Shown here: positions 48,233-58,639 of the stretch, one piece after another
Layout of the letters: the number at the start of each line of letters is the position of its first letter
Position numbering within the stretch: the stretch's first letter is position 1
NCBI GenBank assembly: GCA_025331435.1
Contig: JAIWNI010000058.1
Coordinates: 62,001 to 126,000 of the forward strand
DNA from: Choanephora cucurbitarum
Lineage: Eukaryota > Mucoromycota > Mucoromycetes > Mucorales > Choanephoraceae
Reading direction: 5' to 3'
DNA: 64,000 nucleotides
Program-made: the position numbers and the translations under genes
Notes under the pieces: generated by a model
What the model was told of the DNA's origin: nothing
Database searches by the model: none
The model's input: the letters and a program-made list of their open reading frames with translations, nothing else

Positions 48233-50944
48233 CTAAATTGATTCAATATCACTATCGTCAACAACAATTTCATCTCGCGCATCTTCATTGATTGTTGCTA
48301 AAATCATAAACTTATGTAAAAAAAAAGAAGGAAGCAAGTGTCAATAGTTTTTGGGGTCTACCTTACCTCCTGTATCATTAGCTCTGATCTTTTTAGGCCT
48401 ACTCAAGACCTCTTCGCTTTTAGACTGTCTTTTTTTGCTGTTTTCGTTCAACTCTTCGTTCAGGGTTTTACTAGAGGTGCTATCTCGATGTATCTTGTCT
48501 CTGATAGAAATTTCGTCCAGATGGCAGTTTGTATCATTGACTGTATCTTGATGATCCCCTAGTACTTCAACAAGTTTCCTGTTGAGAGAATCTTTGCCAA
48601 GTCTTTCATCTAAAATTGGAATCGATTTATAGGATCATATGGTAGAAAGTGCTGCTTTTCACTATACCTCTTTCATAAGAAGTTTCTGTCCGCCATCTAG
48701 GATGAATATCCTCAATAGTCAATGAGTTTTCATTCTCTATACGCTTCAAGAGCTCATGGCGACATGGTAAGCGCCAAATCTTTATAAAGCAAGAGCAAGT
48801 ATCACTCAAACGACCTTCTTCCTTCTCATTCAAGCCTTCAATAAGTTCTTTTGCTATTTCGATCAGAGCAAACAAGGTGGCTTTTGTTATCAGAGGTCTT
48901 AATATACCACTCACACTGCTTGTAACGACGCAGACAGGAGAGGTAAATGTCTCTCTCTCCATTTGCGAATCACATTCATCGATCTTATGGATAGGCAGTT
49001 AGCTAAGCATGGCTCAAGTCAACAAAGATCCGTCTTACTTTTTCTTTGTACCAATGGTCAATATGATCAGCAAAACGACCTATTCTCCCTTCAGAAGAGC
49101 CAATTTTCTGCTTCATCAGTGCGTAAATATTTTTAGCTCGATTTGTGGTTCTCTCATTCATGTGAGGGTGTGCATTAGCATAATAGCTGCCCCATTGCTC
49201 TTCTTTCTGCAGCAAGCTGATGTGGAAGTATATTAGTAGATTACAATACGACCACAGAAAACAATAGAACCTACGTATCAAAAAGATCGGTACATACTTT
49301 CTTGTTGGTCAGAAGCCCGTCAGTGTTAAGAAAATCAATGTATGCTTCCTTGGCTTTTTCGTATTCTTCTTTTGTTGTACAGTGACGAGCTATATCAGAT
49401 ATCAAGATGCTATGCTTTTCTTCATACTTGTCGCGCGACTCATCTATTTATCAAACGAAATAATGTAAGAACATGTCGCCACAACATGTTGTACTCACCC
49501 GTCCATTCTAGTTCTTTCATAAATCGTTGCTTAAGTTTTCTTTCGAGCTGAGCATAGCAAATCAATTGAGCTGACTCAGGGAATATATCGCTCAGGGCTC
49601 CTTTCAATGTAGCGCTGTCTTCAGTGATAAAGACGCTAGGCAACTCATACGGCTTTGGACAAAGTTGATCTGGCCAGACCAATTCACGCATTTGAGACAA
49701 AGCCCACTTGTAATTCGATCTTGTGTCCCTTTCCATCCAGGCGCCAGCAACTGAAATAGTGGCTAGTGGATCTGACTTTGGTCTACAGCAAACAGTGCCG
49801 GCAATCACAAAGTTGGCGAAATCGTAAATTTGACGGTCAGTCTTGTATGTTGTATTGATAACAATTGACTCTGGAAATTTGCGAAGTTCCTGAATTGCAC
49901 GATCGCTGATAAAGAAAACGGAAGTGATGCAGTCTTTGCTGTTGGTTGTGAAACGCACATGGTACTGCAAACGTTGAAGGTGTACGATAAGCAAAGTCAT
50001 ATCTAAACTAGAACCACCAAGTTGCTTTAAGCTTTCTAAGTCTTCTTTTGTTGTGTAAGTGACGCCTTCTGATTTCAGCCTCTATCAGTAAACCAACTGG
50101 TTATTATAGAGGGGGGGGGGGAGAGTTGTTTAAATAAGAAAGAAAGTACCTCGAGTACAACCGAAGGCTCATTATCTTGTAACGAAAAAATGGCTTCTTC
50201 CACAAAAGACGTACTTGGTTCTTTGTACATAGAATAGATAGAAGAGTTGTTTGGTAGGTCATGGTTGTGCTCGCCAATCGAGCCTCTTACGGTCACAGCA
50301 CCCTCAAGAGCACACATATTGCCCACAATATAACAAGGACAGCCCTTTTCAAGATTTTTTGTTGGCTTGCGTTCGCTTGAGGAAGGATGCACAATGTTTT
50401 TTATCTTTTCGATTGGTTTCCCAACTTTACAGCTCATAACAATGAGTTGACGTCTATAGTCCAACAAGTCTGATGTGATAGGACAGTTGTACTTTTTTCC
50501 CATTTCTAGAGCACGGGCTCGAAATTCATCAATATCCGAAAATCCGGCTCCAATCGCAAATACTCTATCAAATTCCTTCCTTAATGCAGCCATCGTCTTG
50601 TGGTTGCCATAAGGAATATCTCGTTTTTCAGGGTTTGGGTCGTTGTCTGAGACGTTTGTATCATCTTCAACCTGTTCGTCAATGGTCCCTTTTTCAGAAA
50701 ACACTATATCAATCAAAAGCTCTCAATTTTTCTTTAAAGGAAAGGAAGGGGAAGACTACTAACTTCTTTGTTGACTGTCAAGAGCGCGATCAGCCTTGAT
50801 CTCAGAATCAGACGAGCTGATGGAGAGGACATCGAGATCCACTTCAACTTCGGTTTCCTCATTGCCATAAGACTCAATATTAGTATGGATGTTATGGTTT
50901 GTAGACTCAACAACACTAGTTGATAATAGTTTATCTTGACTCAT
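48233..50944 (-). CDS. Mutator-like (MULE) transposase-derived protein with SWIM zinc finger
   Basis: About seven or eight exons, roughly 750 aa, starting at the ATG at 50944 (MSQDKLLSTSVVESTNHN). The N-terminus is acidic with a Ser/Asp cluster. A FAR1/WRKY-like region follows: KKYNCPITSDLLDYRRQLIVMSC, CPCYIVGNMCALEG and EHNHDL. The MULE core reads VINTTYKTDRQIYDFANFVIAG, AWMERDTRSNYKWAL, VFITEDSATLKGAL and LICYAQLERKLKQRF. Near the C-terminus a SWIM finger is intact (DTCSCFIKIWRLPCRHEL, pattern CxC...CxH). The usual first catalytic Asp (DxTYKTN) is Asn, and the usual C..WH is CYAQ. No terminal inverted repeats are seen in the 1 kb on either side. I read this as a domesticated or dead transposase with an open frame rather than an active element. 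An Arabidopsis FHY3/FAR1-type regulator is the functional analogy. Confidence 0.78.
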
Positions 50945-52071
50945 GCTTTGAATTACGATGATCGAATTAAGACAAGAGAAATTTTATTGTTGACAATGCT
51001 TAGACCTCCTTTAGGTACATGTTACACGAGTTTTTTTTTGTTGCTGGCATAACAAAGGATATCCTCATAAGCCATCCACCATCTTTTTCAAGCCACTAAC
51101 CTGTAAAGAGATACCTTGCTTGACTATTGTATCAGTTGTAGATTCGTTTTATCTGGTACAAATAAATAAGGTGAGCTGATAACAACACAGGCAAACTAGT
51201 TAGCTCTTTGTTTGGCTTTGTGGCTATCCTTGGGGCTAACTCATTTACAAATTCTGATTTGATAGTATTGAATAAAATTGAAGTCAATCTATGACTAGAA
51301 CAAAAACTCAGTTCTATGATGTATTAGCTCTAATGCATTTGTCGACACACATTTAGCTTGATGAAATAGGAAGAAAAAGACGTAAGGAAGAATTCATCAG
51401 AGACCAATTTTAATATTCTTTATTCTAACAGAATTTAGAAAGGTGCTAGTTTCACGGATTTTTTTTTGCTCTATTTCTTTGTCAACAACAACTTTGTTTG
51501 TCAATTCTCTCTCTTTTGTATAGTATGAAATACGGTATTGTTCTCTGCAGTTTTCCCTAAAGAGAAGGGTTGTTTATACAAGATTCGAGTCTATCTTTCG
51601 AAAGATCGTCTTACTCTACAGAGTATATCTCACTTTGCTCCTTTTGGAATCTGCTATTCTTATTTTAGGATTAATCAAAACATGATGCTAATACTATATT
51701 CAAAGATACCCGAAATTAGCTTTCTACTTCCAAATTCATTCAAGACATACTCATTAAGACATTTAGAAGATCAGGCACCCATCGTCTGTTGGTCACTTTA
51801 AGAAGTCTCGATGAGCGATTTTGGCGAGGGCGGAGCATGAAACATAAAGAAGAACGATTTAGCCTACATCTCATAATTTTGCGGGGTTCAGATGAGTCAT
51901 TTGGGCTCTCTACTTTGGCATGTTTACCTCTATTTTTAGTAACACCCTCCTCAATTTGCGTCATGCCATGCTCAGGCCAGATTTGGATAAAAAAGTCTCA
52001 CGATTGAATTTCATATAAATAAGGGAGATTTCTATTCTCTTATATCTTCTTTATTCTTTCTAAACACAAAA
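50945..52071. other. Intergenic region, no gene seen
   Basis: 1.1 kb between divergent genes. Two short open stretches (51538-51801 plus, 51740-51964 minus) have no motif and overlap each other. A TATA-like CATATAAATAAG lies at 52012-52023, about 50 bp before the next ATG. Confidence 0.35.
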
Positions 52072-52344
52072 ATGGATCCTGGTTACAAGCTTCTCCAACA
52101 CATCAAGACTGTTCCTAATCTGATCAATGAAGATCCTAGTATTACTACTCCCAAAAACTCTAGCTTTATGGATCTCCCATGGTCTGATTTCTCTAAACTA
52201 CTAGCGGACAAGAAGATCCAACGTCGTTCCTCTGATACTTCTGTGAATAGCTCTGCCAGTGATGAATCACCGGAAAACTTCTCTCTGGGCAATTGGGATT
52301 CCATGACTGGCTATCAAGACGCTGAACATAGACCAACTATTTAG
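52072..52344 (+). CDS. Small Ser-rich hypothetical protein
   Basis: 90 aa, intronless, ATG in an AACACAAAAATGG context preceded by a TATA-like box and T/C-rich leader. No Cys, no membrane segment. Residues 40-75 hold a basic patch (KKIQRRSSDTS), whose RRSS suits a PKA-type kinase site, then a Ser/Asp/Glu-rich stretch. It ends HRPTI. It lies 107 bp ahead of BUB1 on the same strand. No family is recognised; coding is supported by the clean promoter-like context and normal composition. Confidence 0.55.
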   Translation: MDPGYKLLQHIKTVPNLINEDPSITTPKNSSFMDLPWSDFSKLLADKKIQRRSSDTSVNSSASDESPENFSLGNWDSMTGYQDAEHRPTI

Positions 52345-52451
52345 ATCATTCAAATTCATTCATCATTTTCGCATTCTCTCATATTTTTTTTAAAGCATTT
52401 TCTTTTTTGTCTCCTTATTGAAATAAATCACTTGTGTGACACCATCCAAAA

Positions 52452-54263
52452 ATGATCCTCTCACGCTCATATCAGTCAAATAAAGACTTTGAAGGTGATC
52501 CACTTTCAAAAGAGGAAGACAAGTTAGCAGCATTCGATCCAAAGGACAAACAAACAGCATTTCAGTGGTTAGAAAAGACTCTGCTTCAATACAAACATGA
52601 CATTCGCTACACTAATTCACCGCGGTATCTTCGGTTATGGCTTGTATACCTATTCTATCTAAGGCAGACAGAGAAATCATTTGTTGTTCTGCCTATCTTG
52701 TATGGTCTGATAGAAAACAAGATCTGTGATAAGCTTGCTATTCTTTATGAGGCTATTGCTTATATTCTTTATCAACAGAAAAAGTAAGTCATGTTCATAG
52801 GGTGGCGATAAGGGGACTTATTATACAATAGATTGAAACAAGTAGAAAAGACCTTGTTGTTGGGCCTAAAGAGAAGAGCTGAACCTGTCAAGAGACTGAA
52901 CCGAACACTTCATTTCTTCAAGACAACTCGTCTTCTTGACTTTCCTGTACACCATTATGAATGGCCTAGACACACAAACCAACATGATACTCTCAAGCCA
53001 CGAGTAAACAAATAGACCAAGCTTATTTGTTGTGTATCTTACTAATTCTATACTAATTAGAAAACCGTTCAAGAACAGTTAGATTGGTTAACCATCAAAC
53101 TACAGCACAGTATTCGATCTGATGTATTTCGAGACTGTCATAAGGGAACAACCACACTATCTGTAGAGGAATTGAGAGCAAGACATTATCGTTCGTGTGT
53201 TGTTTCGTCTAGAACACATGCTCGTCCTGTTGTACAGCTGCCTCATTCTTCTGGATTTGTTGAACAACAAATTCAAACTCATTTGTTCCAGAACCGATCG
53301 TATGCAATCTCTTCTCGAAATACTATCATCAGACAACTCCAGACCTGGTTTCCTAAAAAGAAAAAGGCATCTAGACAGCAAGATCTCAAATTGATTCAGT
53401 TAGGCAAAGACCAGTTCCATGTGATCAAGAAAATAGGACAAGGCGGGATGGCACAGATCTATTTGATCCAACATACTGTCCAGCTATCTTCTGTCTATGT
53501 CCTTAAGGTACAGCAGCCTGCTCATCCTTGGGAATACTATATTCTATCTCAACTACACCAAAGAATCAATCATACTCAAGCAACAGGCTTTCGTCTGATT
53601 CGACTCAACACATTCTACCGATTTACTGATGCCAGTTTTCTTGTGCTGGAGCATCTGCAGTATGGTAGTCTGCTGGATGCCTTGAATCTCTATCGACCTC
53701 AGAGAAGTGACATGCCTGAATCAGTTGTGATTCTGTTGATCATGAAACTCCTGAGACAGATCCAGCTACTTCACTACACACTCTCTGTCACGCATAACGA
53801 TCTCAAGTTGGATAATGTGATGGTGACTCTCACTGAGGATGAACTGGATGTGGTCTTGATTGACTATGGTCAGTCCATTGACACTCGTATCATTGGAGGT
53901 CATCATGTCTTGTGCAAAGCATCATGGCCACCTGCCTGTGCTGAGTCTGATTTCCCTCTGTTCAACAAAGCCTATTATCCTGCTCATGCTGATTATTGGC
54001 AGATAGCTACCATGGCTCATGTCATGCTCTATGGTATACCTATGCGTGCCAAGCAGGACAAACACCATCGATATCATATTCAGCAGACCATCAGACGGTA
54101 TTGGCACAGACACCTTTGGAATGACTTTTTCCAGTCCATGTTAAATCCATCTCTTCCCAGTCGAGATCTGTTGATACCATTGTTAGATCAATTTCAAGCT
54201 GTATTTGATGGTCTTGATTTGACTGATATTAAAACGTTTATTTCAATGCTGTGTAAAAAATAA
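52452..54263 (+). CDS. BUB1: Spindle checkpoint kinase Bub1 (compact form)
   Basis: Three exons (52452-52783, 52832-53003, 53061-54263) give 568 aa. The N-terminus (about 30-170) is the Mad3/Bub1 TPR homology region: LLQYKHDIRYTNSPRYLRLWLVY, the usual ...YxxDxRYLxLWxxY pattern, followed by LYEAIAYILYQQKKL. The C-terminal half is a protein kinase: Gly loop IGQGGMAQIYLI, Lys in YVLKVQ, catalytic loop THNDLKLDNVMV, metal motif DYG in LIDYGQSID, and DYWQIATMAHVMLYG. The Asp of the catalytic loop and the Asp of DYG are kept, so activity is likely. LIDYGQSID closely resembles the Bub1 signature. It phosphorylates histone H2A at kinetochores and recruits shugoshin and checkpoint proteins. It is about half the length of yeast Bub1, with a short linker. 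CENP-K follows 80 bp downstream. Confidence 0.87.
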
Positions 54264-54343
54264 ATAGTCCGGATTACCGGACAAAAAAAAAAGGAAATGC
54301 TTTTTTTCTTTTTATTCTTTTTTCTTTCTCCTTTTTGACCACA

Positions 54344-55323
54344 ATGGAAAGTGCTTTAAAGGGTGTTATTGCTAATGCAGCCAAATCCTATCTAGATACA
54401 GCTACTACTGATCCAGTTGTAGTCAGTGAAGAAGATGGTTCTCTTAGAGGAGATTTTTTAGACCAAGTGATAAAAGAACAAAAGAATGAAAACAAACTGT
54501 TATGGGATAAGCTGTATGAGGTACTCACTTGATGCTTTCAACCTGAAGGATGCTTACTCAACCTACAGAACAAATAGCTGGAACAAAAACAACGAGAGAA
54601 CGGTAGACATAAAGCATTCCTCCCTGAAGAAGAGTATGCGACACCTAATCGAAAGATGTTAAGTGCCCTTATGTACGAACATCGTGACCTATCAACACAA
54701 ATCACAGCTGAGATGAGCAAAGTGGATATAGTGAACACACCAAGCGATGTGATCTTAGAATTGATGTATAGAGAACGACTAGAGAATGAAATTAAAGAGT
54801 ATACAACAGCCATAGAATTTGTGAGAGAACAACTGGAGAATGCAACCATGACCCTGAAAGAGTAAATTAAGAAAAACCAAAGAAAGAGAACATTCTACTG
54901 AATTGTCCTGATAGAGAAGAAAACACACTGGCAGAAACAGAGTTACTCTATACTGGCCTAAGGAAAGAGAAGCAACGGTTGGCGCATGAGATACGATTCA
55001 AGCTGACAAAAGAACATGTACGACAAGAGCGCATTCGATTAGAAGAGACGATCAAGAGAGATCAGAATGACTTTATTGATTTCCTAGACGAATTCTACCC
55101 ACCTCATAGTGTGGATCATCCAACCAAAAGCATGAAATGTGACTTGAAGACCATCATTGAAGAGCTCATGAACAAAGCAGTCAATTCACCCGATAATGCC
55201 TATATCACTCTGACACCAAATACCTATTGGATGCCTTACATACAAACACTGATTCAAGCACAAATTGTTCATTATCATCCACACGATGCCAAACGCGTTC
55301 GACTGTATGACTTTAAGCCTTAA
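54344..55323 (+). CDS. CENPK: Inner kinetochore protein CENP-K
   Basis: Three exons (54344-54520, 54578-54861, 54915-55323) give 289 aa. I start at the ATG at 54344 (MESALKGVIANAAK). Residues about 40-200 are coiled coil with heptads (LENEIKEYTTAIEFVREQLEN). The C-terminus carries the CENP-K signature YITLTPNTYWMPYIQTLI ... HPHDAKRVRLYDF, matching the metazoan pattern WPPYIELLLR ... HPEDPxRIRLxxF. CENP-K belongs to the CENP-H/I/K (yeast Mcm16/22, Ctf3) part of the constitutive centromere-associated network and helps load the outer kinetochore. It sits head-to-tail after BUB1 and convergent with a GST, with 20 bp between stops. Confidence 0.85.
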
Positions 55324-55343
55324 TGAAACTTTTTTTTTTATTA

Positions 55344-56084
55344 TTATGCTAATAAAAATGCTTTGGCAACACTCGGTCTTGCCATCTGTTGTTGATAGTA
55401 TTCCTTGAGCCTGGGTCGATTGACCAAGATGTCTGAACTGATCTTTTGATGTGCACAATAGAGGTTGGCCATCACATAGATATCAGCCAGAGTAGGTTGT
55501 TGGATAGAGAGTAGATGACCATCATGTGTGTCCAATGCAGTCTCAGCCTCATCTAACAATTGATGGAGCATACGTTGATGGAAAAGAAACTGATCGTGCT
55601 CCAAAAGCATCTCGGCACGTTCATCATGCACACCAAGACGGATTTCATACGATTCAGCTAGATCAGGATGTGCTTTGGCATGAGCCAGTTGTTGTGCTCG
55701 AGCCTTGGTCAAGGTGGATTCCATCGCACTTGTGTCTTGATCCAGATCCTTTTTACCTGCAAACAAAGGCAAGAGTCTCAGTTGGCGCCATGGGGTAACG
55801 AAATCCATGACTTTCTGGTGATCACATTCAAGACTGGGTGGTTGATCAAGGAAGCGAGCAATGGCAAGTGAATCGGACAGAACGTTGGATTGATAGATCA
55901 TGGTAGGGACTTGGCCTTTGGGGTTGAGTTGAATGTACCATGGTGCAATATTGTCTTGGCCTAATTTGATTGCCTTGAATTCAAATTGATCTTCCAAGCC
56001 TTTTTCATGAATCAATAGGAGACCTACATTTGAAAATGTAGAGCCTGGGCTATAATACAGAATATTGTTCTTTACACGAGTCAT
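55344..56084 (-). CDS. Glutathione S-transferase-like protein
   Basis: 246 aa, intronless. Two upstream ATGs (56126 and 56201) would add hydrophobic leaders that overlap the GT32 3' end, so I start at the ATG at 56084 (MTRVKNNILYYSPGSTFS). The thioredoxin-fold half has LYYSPGSTFSNVGLLLIHEKGL, then the cis-Pro motif GQVPTMI and SDSLAIARFLD. The all-helical half includes TLADIYVMANLYCAH, the N-capping region of GST helix 6. Ser or Tyr near the N-terminus could activate glutathione. A 20-residue charged helix insert (around HAKAHPDLAESYE) is longer than in canonical GSTs. It likely conjugates or reduces electrophiles in the cytosol; class not assigned. Confidence 0.8.
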   Translation of the reverse strand: MTRVKNNILYYSPGSTFSNVGLLLIHEKGLEDQFEFKAIKLGQDNIAPWYIQLNPKGQVPTMIYQSNVLSDSLAIARFLDQPPSLECDHQKVMDFVTPWRQLRLLPLFAGKKDLDQDTSAMESTLTKARAQQLAHAKAHPDLAESYEIRLGVHDERAEMLLEHDQFLFHQRMLHQLLDEAETALDTHDGHLLSIQQPTLADIYVMANLYCAHQKISSDILVNRPRLKEYYQQQMARPSVAKAFLLA

Positions 56085-56197
56085 ACAAAAAGGAATAATA
56101 GAGAGAAGAAAGCAACCATTTAACATACTTTCTTTTTTTAATCCCTCGTTCACTTCTTTTGATTTGTTTTTTCTAACAATAAATATTGACAACAAAA

Positions 56198-57274
56198 TCA
56201 CATCATTTGTTTATAGAGTTGATCGAGATAATTAAATAAAGCGCCCGGAGAAACATACCATTGTTGATGGTAATGATAGGCAAAGACAGCCTTGATTTTG
56301 GTTTTGTCTTTCTCACTTACTCGCTTACTAAACAGACTGGTGATCGAATTCGCTTGAGTACATTGTGAAGGATCAGTAAAACACCAAGGCAAGACTGCCC
56401 AGGGAGTCAGTTGGTGTTCTAACAGACGATAATAAACTCGCTCATATAAAGAAGGTCCCAGAGAAATATCGGGCTCTTCATTGGCCACACTCACCATTTC
56501 ACACAGATAAGACGATTGAGGAAAGAAATGCATTAGAGCACCTGTAAATCGAGCATCTCTGGTCTGTATCAGTTGTGATTTCTCATGGCAACTGGATTGG
56601 GATAGCCATTCCTGATACAAAAGCGGAGAGAGGTCTCGCACAAGCAAGACGTCCAGGTCCATCCAGACACCACCATAGTCATACAGACTCATCAGCTTGA
56701 CCATCGATGGCAGCTGATGGGCCGATGGTTGTTTAAAGTGTAAGAGTGAGGTGGGCTTGAGTTGAATACGAGGATGGTGGAGTGGTAGTGGTCGATCGTG
56801 CGTGGGTGTCCAGACATAGAGTTGTGTGGTCGAGGGTTGTGTGGCCAAAAAGGAGCGCAGGGTGGCCAACTGATTCTGTGTCCAGTCAGGCGTGATGTCG
56901 CTTGACCAGTAGGTATGGAATAAGGTGTCTGATGTGTTGGATGACTGTATGAGTTTGGCATAATCAAAGCAGACATCGGCTTCTTTGACAGGTACACTGG
57001 GTAGGATGCCCATGTGCCTTGTCTGGTTAGAGCGATGGGAGCATCTGCTTGAGAGAGGTCCGGCTGATGGTCGATGGGAACTGAATGAAGAGCGAATGGA
57101 GATGTGAGAGTTGAGATCGACTTGAAATAGACAAAAGAACACAACGAATCCAAGGATCAAGACAGCCACAATCCATTGAACAAGAACGAACGAGAGTTGT
57201 TTTAGATTTGGTTTTATTCGAGTCGATAGTTGATCATAGCCTTGACGATCAGGCCATGACAACCAGGAACGCAT
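56198..57274 (-). CDS. GT32-family glycosyltransferase, type II membrane protein
   Basis: 358 aa, intronless. A short basic cytosolic N-terminus is followed by one membrane anchor (about 29-50, VLVQWIVAVLILGFVVFF), a Ser-rich stem, and a Golgi-lumen catalytic domain. That domain carries the GT32 DXD signature LYDYGGVWMDLDVLLVRDL. Homology to A4GALT/A4GNT and fungal Och1/Sur1 enzymes is at fold level: DTLFHTYWSSD, ATLRSFLATQPST, LPWCF near the C-terminus and HYHQQW. The donor is probably UDP-Gal, UDP-GlcNAc or GDP-Man, not decidable here. The gene is 44 bp downstream of the stop of the next gene upstream on the strand. Confidence 0.82.
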   Translation of the reverse strand: MRSWLSWPDRQGYDQLSTRIKPNLKQLSFVLVQWIVAVLILGFVVFFCLFQVDLNSHISIRSSFSSHRPSAGPLSSRCSHRSNQTRHMGILPSVPVKEADVCFDYAKLIQSSNTSDTLFHTYWSSDITPDWTQNQLATLRSFLATQPSTTQLYVWTPTHDRPLPLHHPRIQLKPTSLLHFKQPSAHQLPSMVKLMSLYDYGGVWMDLDVLLVRDLSPLLYQEWLSQSSCHEKSQLIQTRDARFTGALMHFFPQSSYLCEMVSVANEEPDISLGPSLYERVYYRLLEHQLTPWAVLPWCFTDPSQCTQANSITSLFSKRVSEKDKTKIKAVFAYHYHQQWYVSPGALFNYLDQLYKQMM

Positions 57275-57318
57275 GTTTTAAATCCAAAAATAAAATAAAA
57301 AAAAAATAAAAATCGATT

Positions 57319-58005
57319 TTACAAGTTCTTTTTCCTATTGGTTGTATAGAGTAACTCATCATCATCTTCCCAATCCCAACTGCTACTTTTGGGTTTATGG
57401 ATAGACGACATCTTCATCCGTCTGATCAACACAGGTGGACTGGCTGATCTAGGACGACTGAGGGATTCCTGCCAGTCCTCTACACGAAGAGGTTCCTTGC
57501 CTTGTTTTTTACTAAAGAAAGGTTTATTGTCCCATACACTTGTTGTACTGCTACTGCTACTAGGACGGTGTTCAAATTGTCGTCGTGGTCTGATATCTTC
57601 TTCTTGTTCTTCTACAATGATCTGTTTCGGTATTGGTTGTGGTCCCCATGTTGTGGTGATCAGTAAGGTCGAAAGGGCTTCTGAAGCAAAACCAGCACAT
57701 CCACCAATGAACAATCCACAGCCTACTGCAGCCAAACAGAACATGATGACTGGATAGAAAACGGAATAGAGATAGAAGAGGAGGTCAAGTGGTTTTATGA
57801 GAAAGACAGACCAACAGGCCCGTAAGAGCCAAAGGAAGGGTGAACATAGGTAAGAGAGACAGTTGAATAAGAAGCTGAATAACGATCGAAAGAAGACAGT
57901 TGATAGGCTGGCTGCTGTTGTCAGTGCAGTTAAAATATGAATGAATCCATCTTTGACCATTGCCTTCTCTTCTTGACTCAAATGCGATAATGTTTCATTC
58001 AACAT
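57319..58005 (-). CDS. Multi-pass membrane protein, unknown family
   Basis: 228 aa, intronless, starting at the ATG at 58005 (MLNETLSHLSQEEKAMVKDG). An upstream ATG at 58071 adds a Phe-rich leader that looks like translated UTR. A helix (about 10-35) precedes three hydrophobic segments (about 38-56, 60-90 and 92-118), the last Gly/Ala/Cys-rich (VGCGLFIGGCAGFASEAL). The C-terminal 100 residues are soluble: an acidic EEQEEDIRPRR patch, a Ser run, and DWEDDDELLY near the end. The hydrophobic hairpins loosely resemble Ldo/promethin-type lipid droplet proteins, but this is a weak guess. It is divergent from a ubiquitin-fold gene across 177 bp. Confidence 0.6.
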   Translation of the reverse strand: MLNETLSHLSQEEKAMVKDGFIHILTALTTAASLSTVFFRSLFSFLFNCLSYLCSPFLWLLRACWSVFLIKPLDLLFYLYSVFYPVIMFCLAAVGCGLFIGGCAGFASEALSTLLITTTWGPQPIPKQIIVEEQEEDIRPRRQFEHRPSSSSSTTSVWDNKPFFSKKQGKEPLRVEDWQESLSRPRSASPPVLIRRMKMSSIHKPKSSSWDWEDDDELLYTTNRKKNL

Positions 58006-58182
58006 AATATTAAAAAAAGAAAAAAAAAAGGGAAAAAGAGTGTTTACTAAAAATAGTAATTCAAGCTGCATATCACATGAAGGACTTGTAAAAAATAGTG
58101 TGTCGTATAATTTTTTTTTCTCTTTTTTTTTTTTTCTTCAACTACGCGTTTTTTTTAGAGAGAGGGGAAAAAGAATTGATGC

Positions 58183-58635
58183 ATGAATTTTCAAGTGATT
58201 GTCAATTCGTTTGCAGGTTTTGGACCTTTTTGCCTTTGCTTCAAATACGATGAACCCTGTACGGTGTATGATTTAAAAAAGAAGTTGGCAGCCACCACTG
58301 CCTTTAGTGTAGAAGAGCAACGGATACGTTCACTCGGAGGAAGAATCCTGACAGACTCTGATAATCTCCTTCAAAACTATCGCATTCATGATGGACCTAT
58401 CGTCCTTAACCTGACTGTTCGATTGATAGGAGGACGTATGCAACGAGATGAGATACAGATCCATGAAGAAAGGTAAAAAAAATAAGACATCATATTGAGT
58501 AGATCTAATAGGATGGATAGACAAGCCAAGAAGATACGATTGGAAAGAACACAAGTTCTCTTACACCATGTTACAGAGACTACAGAGAAAATCGATAAGG
58601 GTAAAGGAAAAGAGACATGTAAACGCAAACGATAA
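58183..58635 (+). CDS. Ubiquitin-fold protein with internal Gly-Gly (Sde2 N-terminal-like?)
   Basis: Two exons (58183-58472, 58512-58635; a short 39-nt intron) give 137 aa. Residues 1-82 read as a ubiquitin-like beta-grasp: MNFQVIVNSFAGF, YDLKKKLAATTAFSVEEQ, IRSLGGRIL, and LNLTVRLIGGR. The fold ends in Gly-Gly followed by Arg, reminiscent of Sde2, whose ubiquitin-like part is cleaved after Gly-Gly. The remainder is basic and helical, ending in KGKGKETCKRKR, a likely nuclear signal. It is much shorter than Sde2 proteins and lacks the GGKGGFGS motif, so the family call is tentative. The stop is 4 bp from that of the convergent F-box/RCC1 gene. Confidence 0.6.
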
Positions 58636-58639
58636 TTTA

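Noticed and set aside
50104..50113. G10 run as a possible assembly artefact or G-quadruplex
   Set aside because: A single G run inside an intron cannot by itself form an intramolecular quadruplex, and nothing around it is odd.
51538..51964. Two overlapping small open frames on opposite strands
   Set aside because: The plus frame has no ATG (TTG only), the minus frame has no motif, and they overlap each other. Not enough to call a gene.
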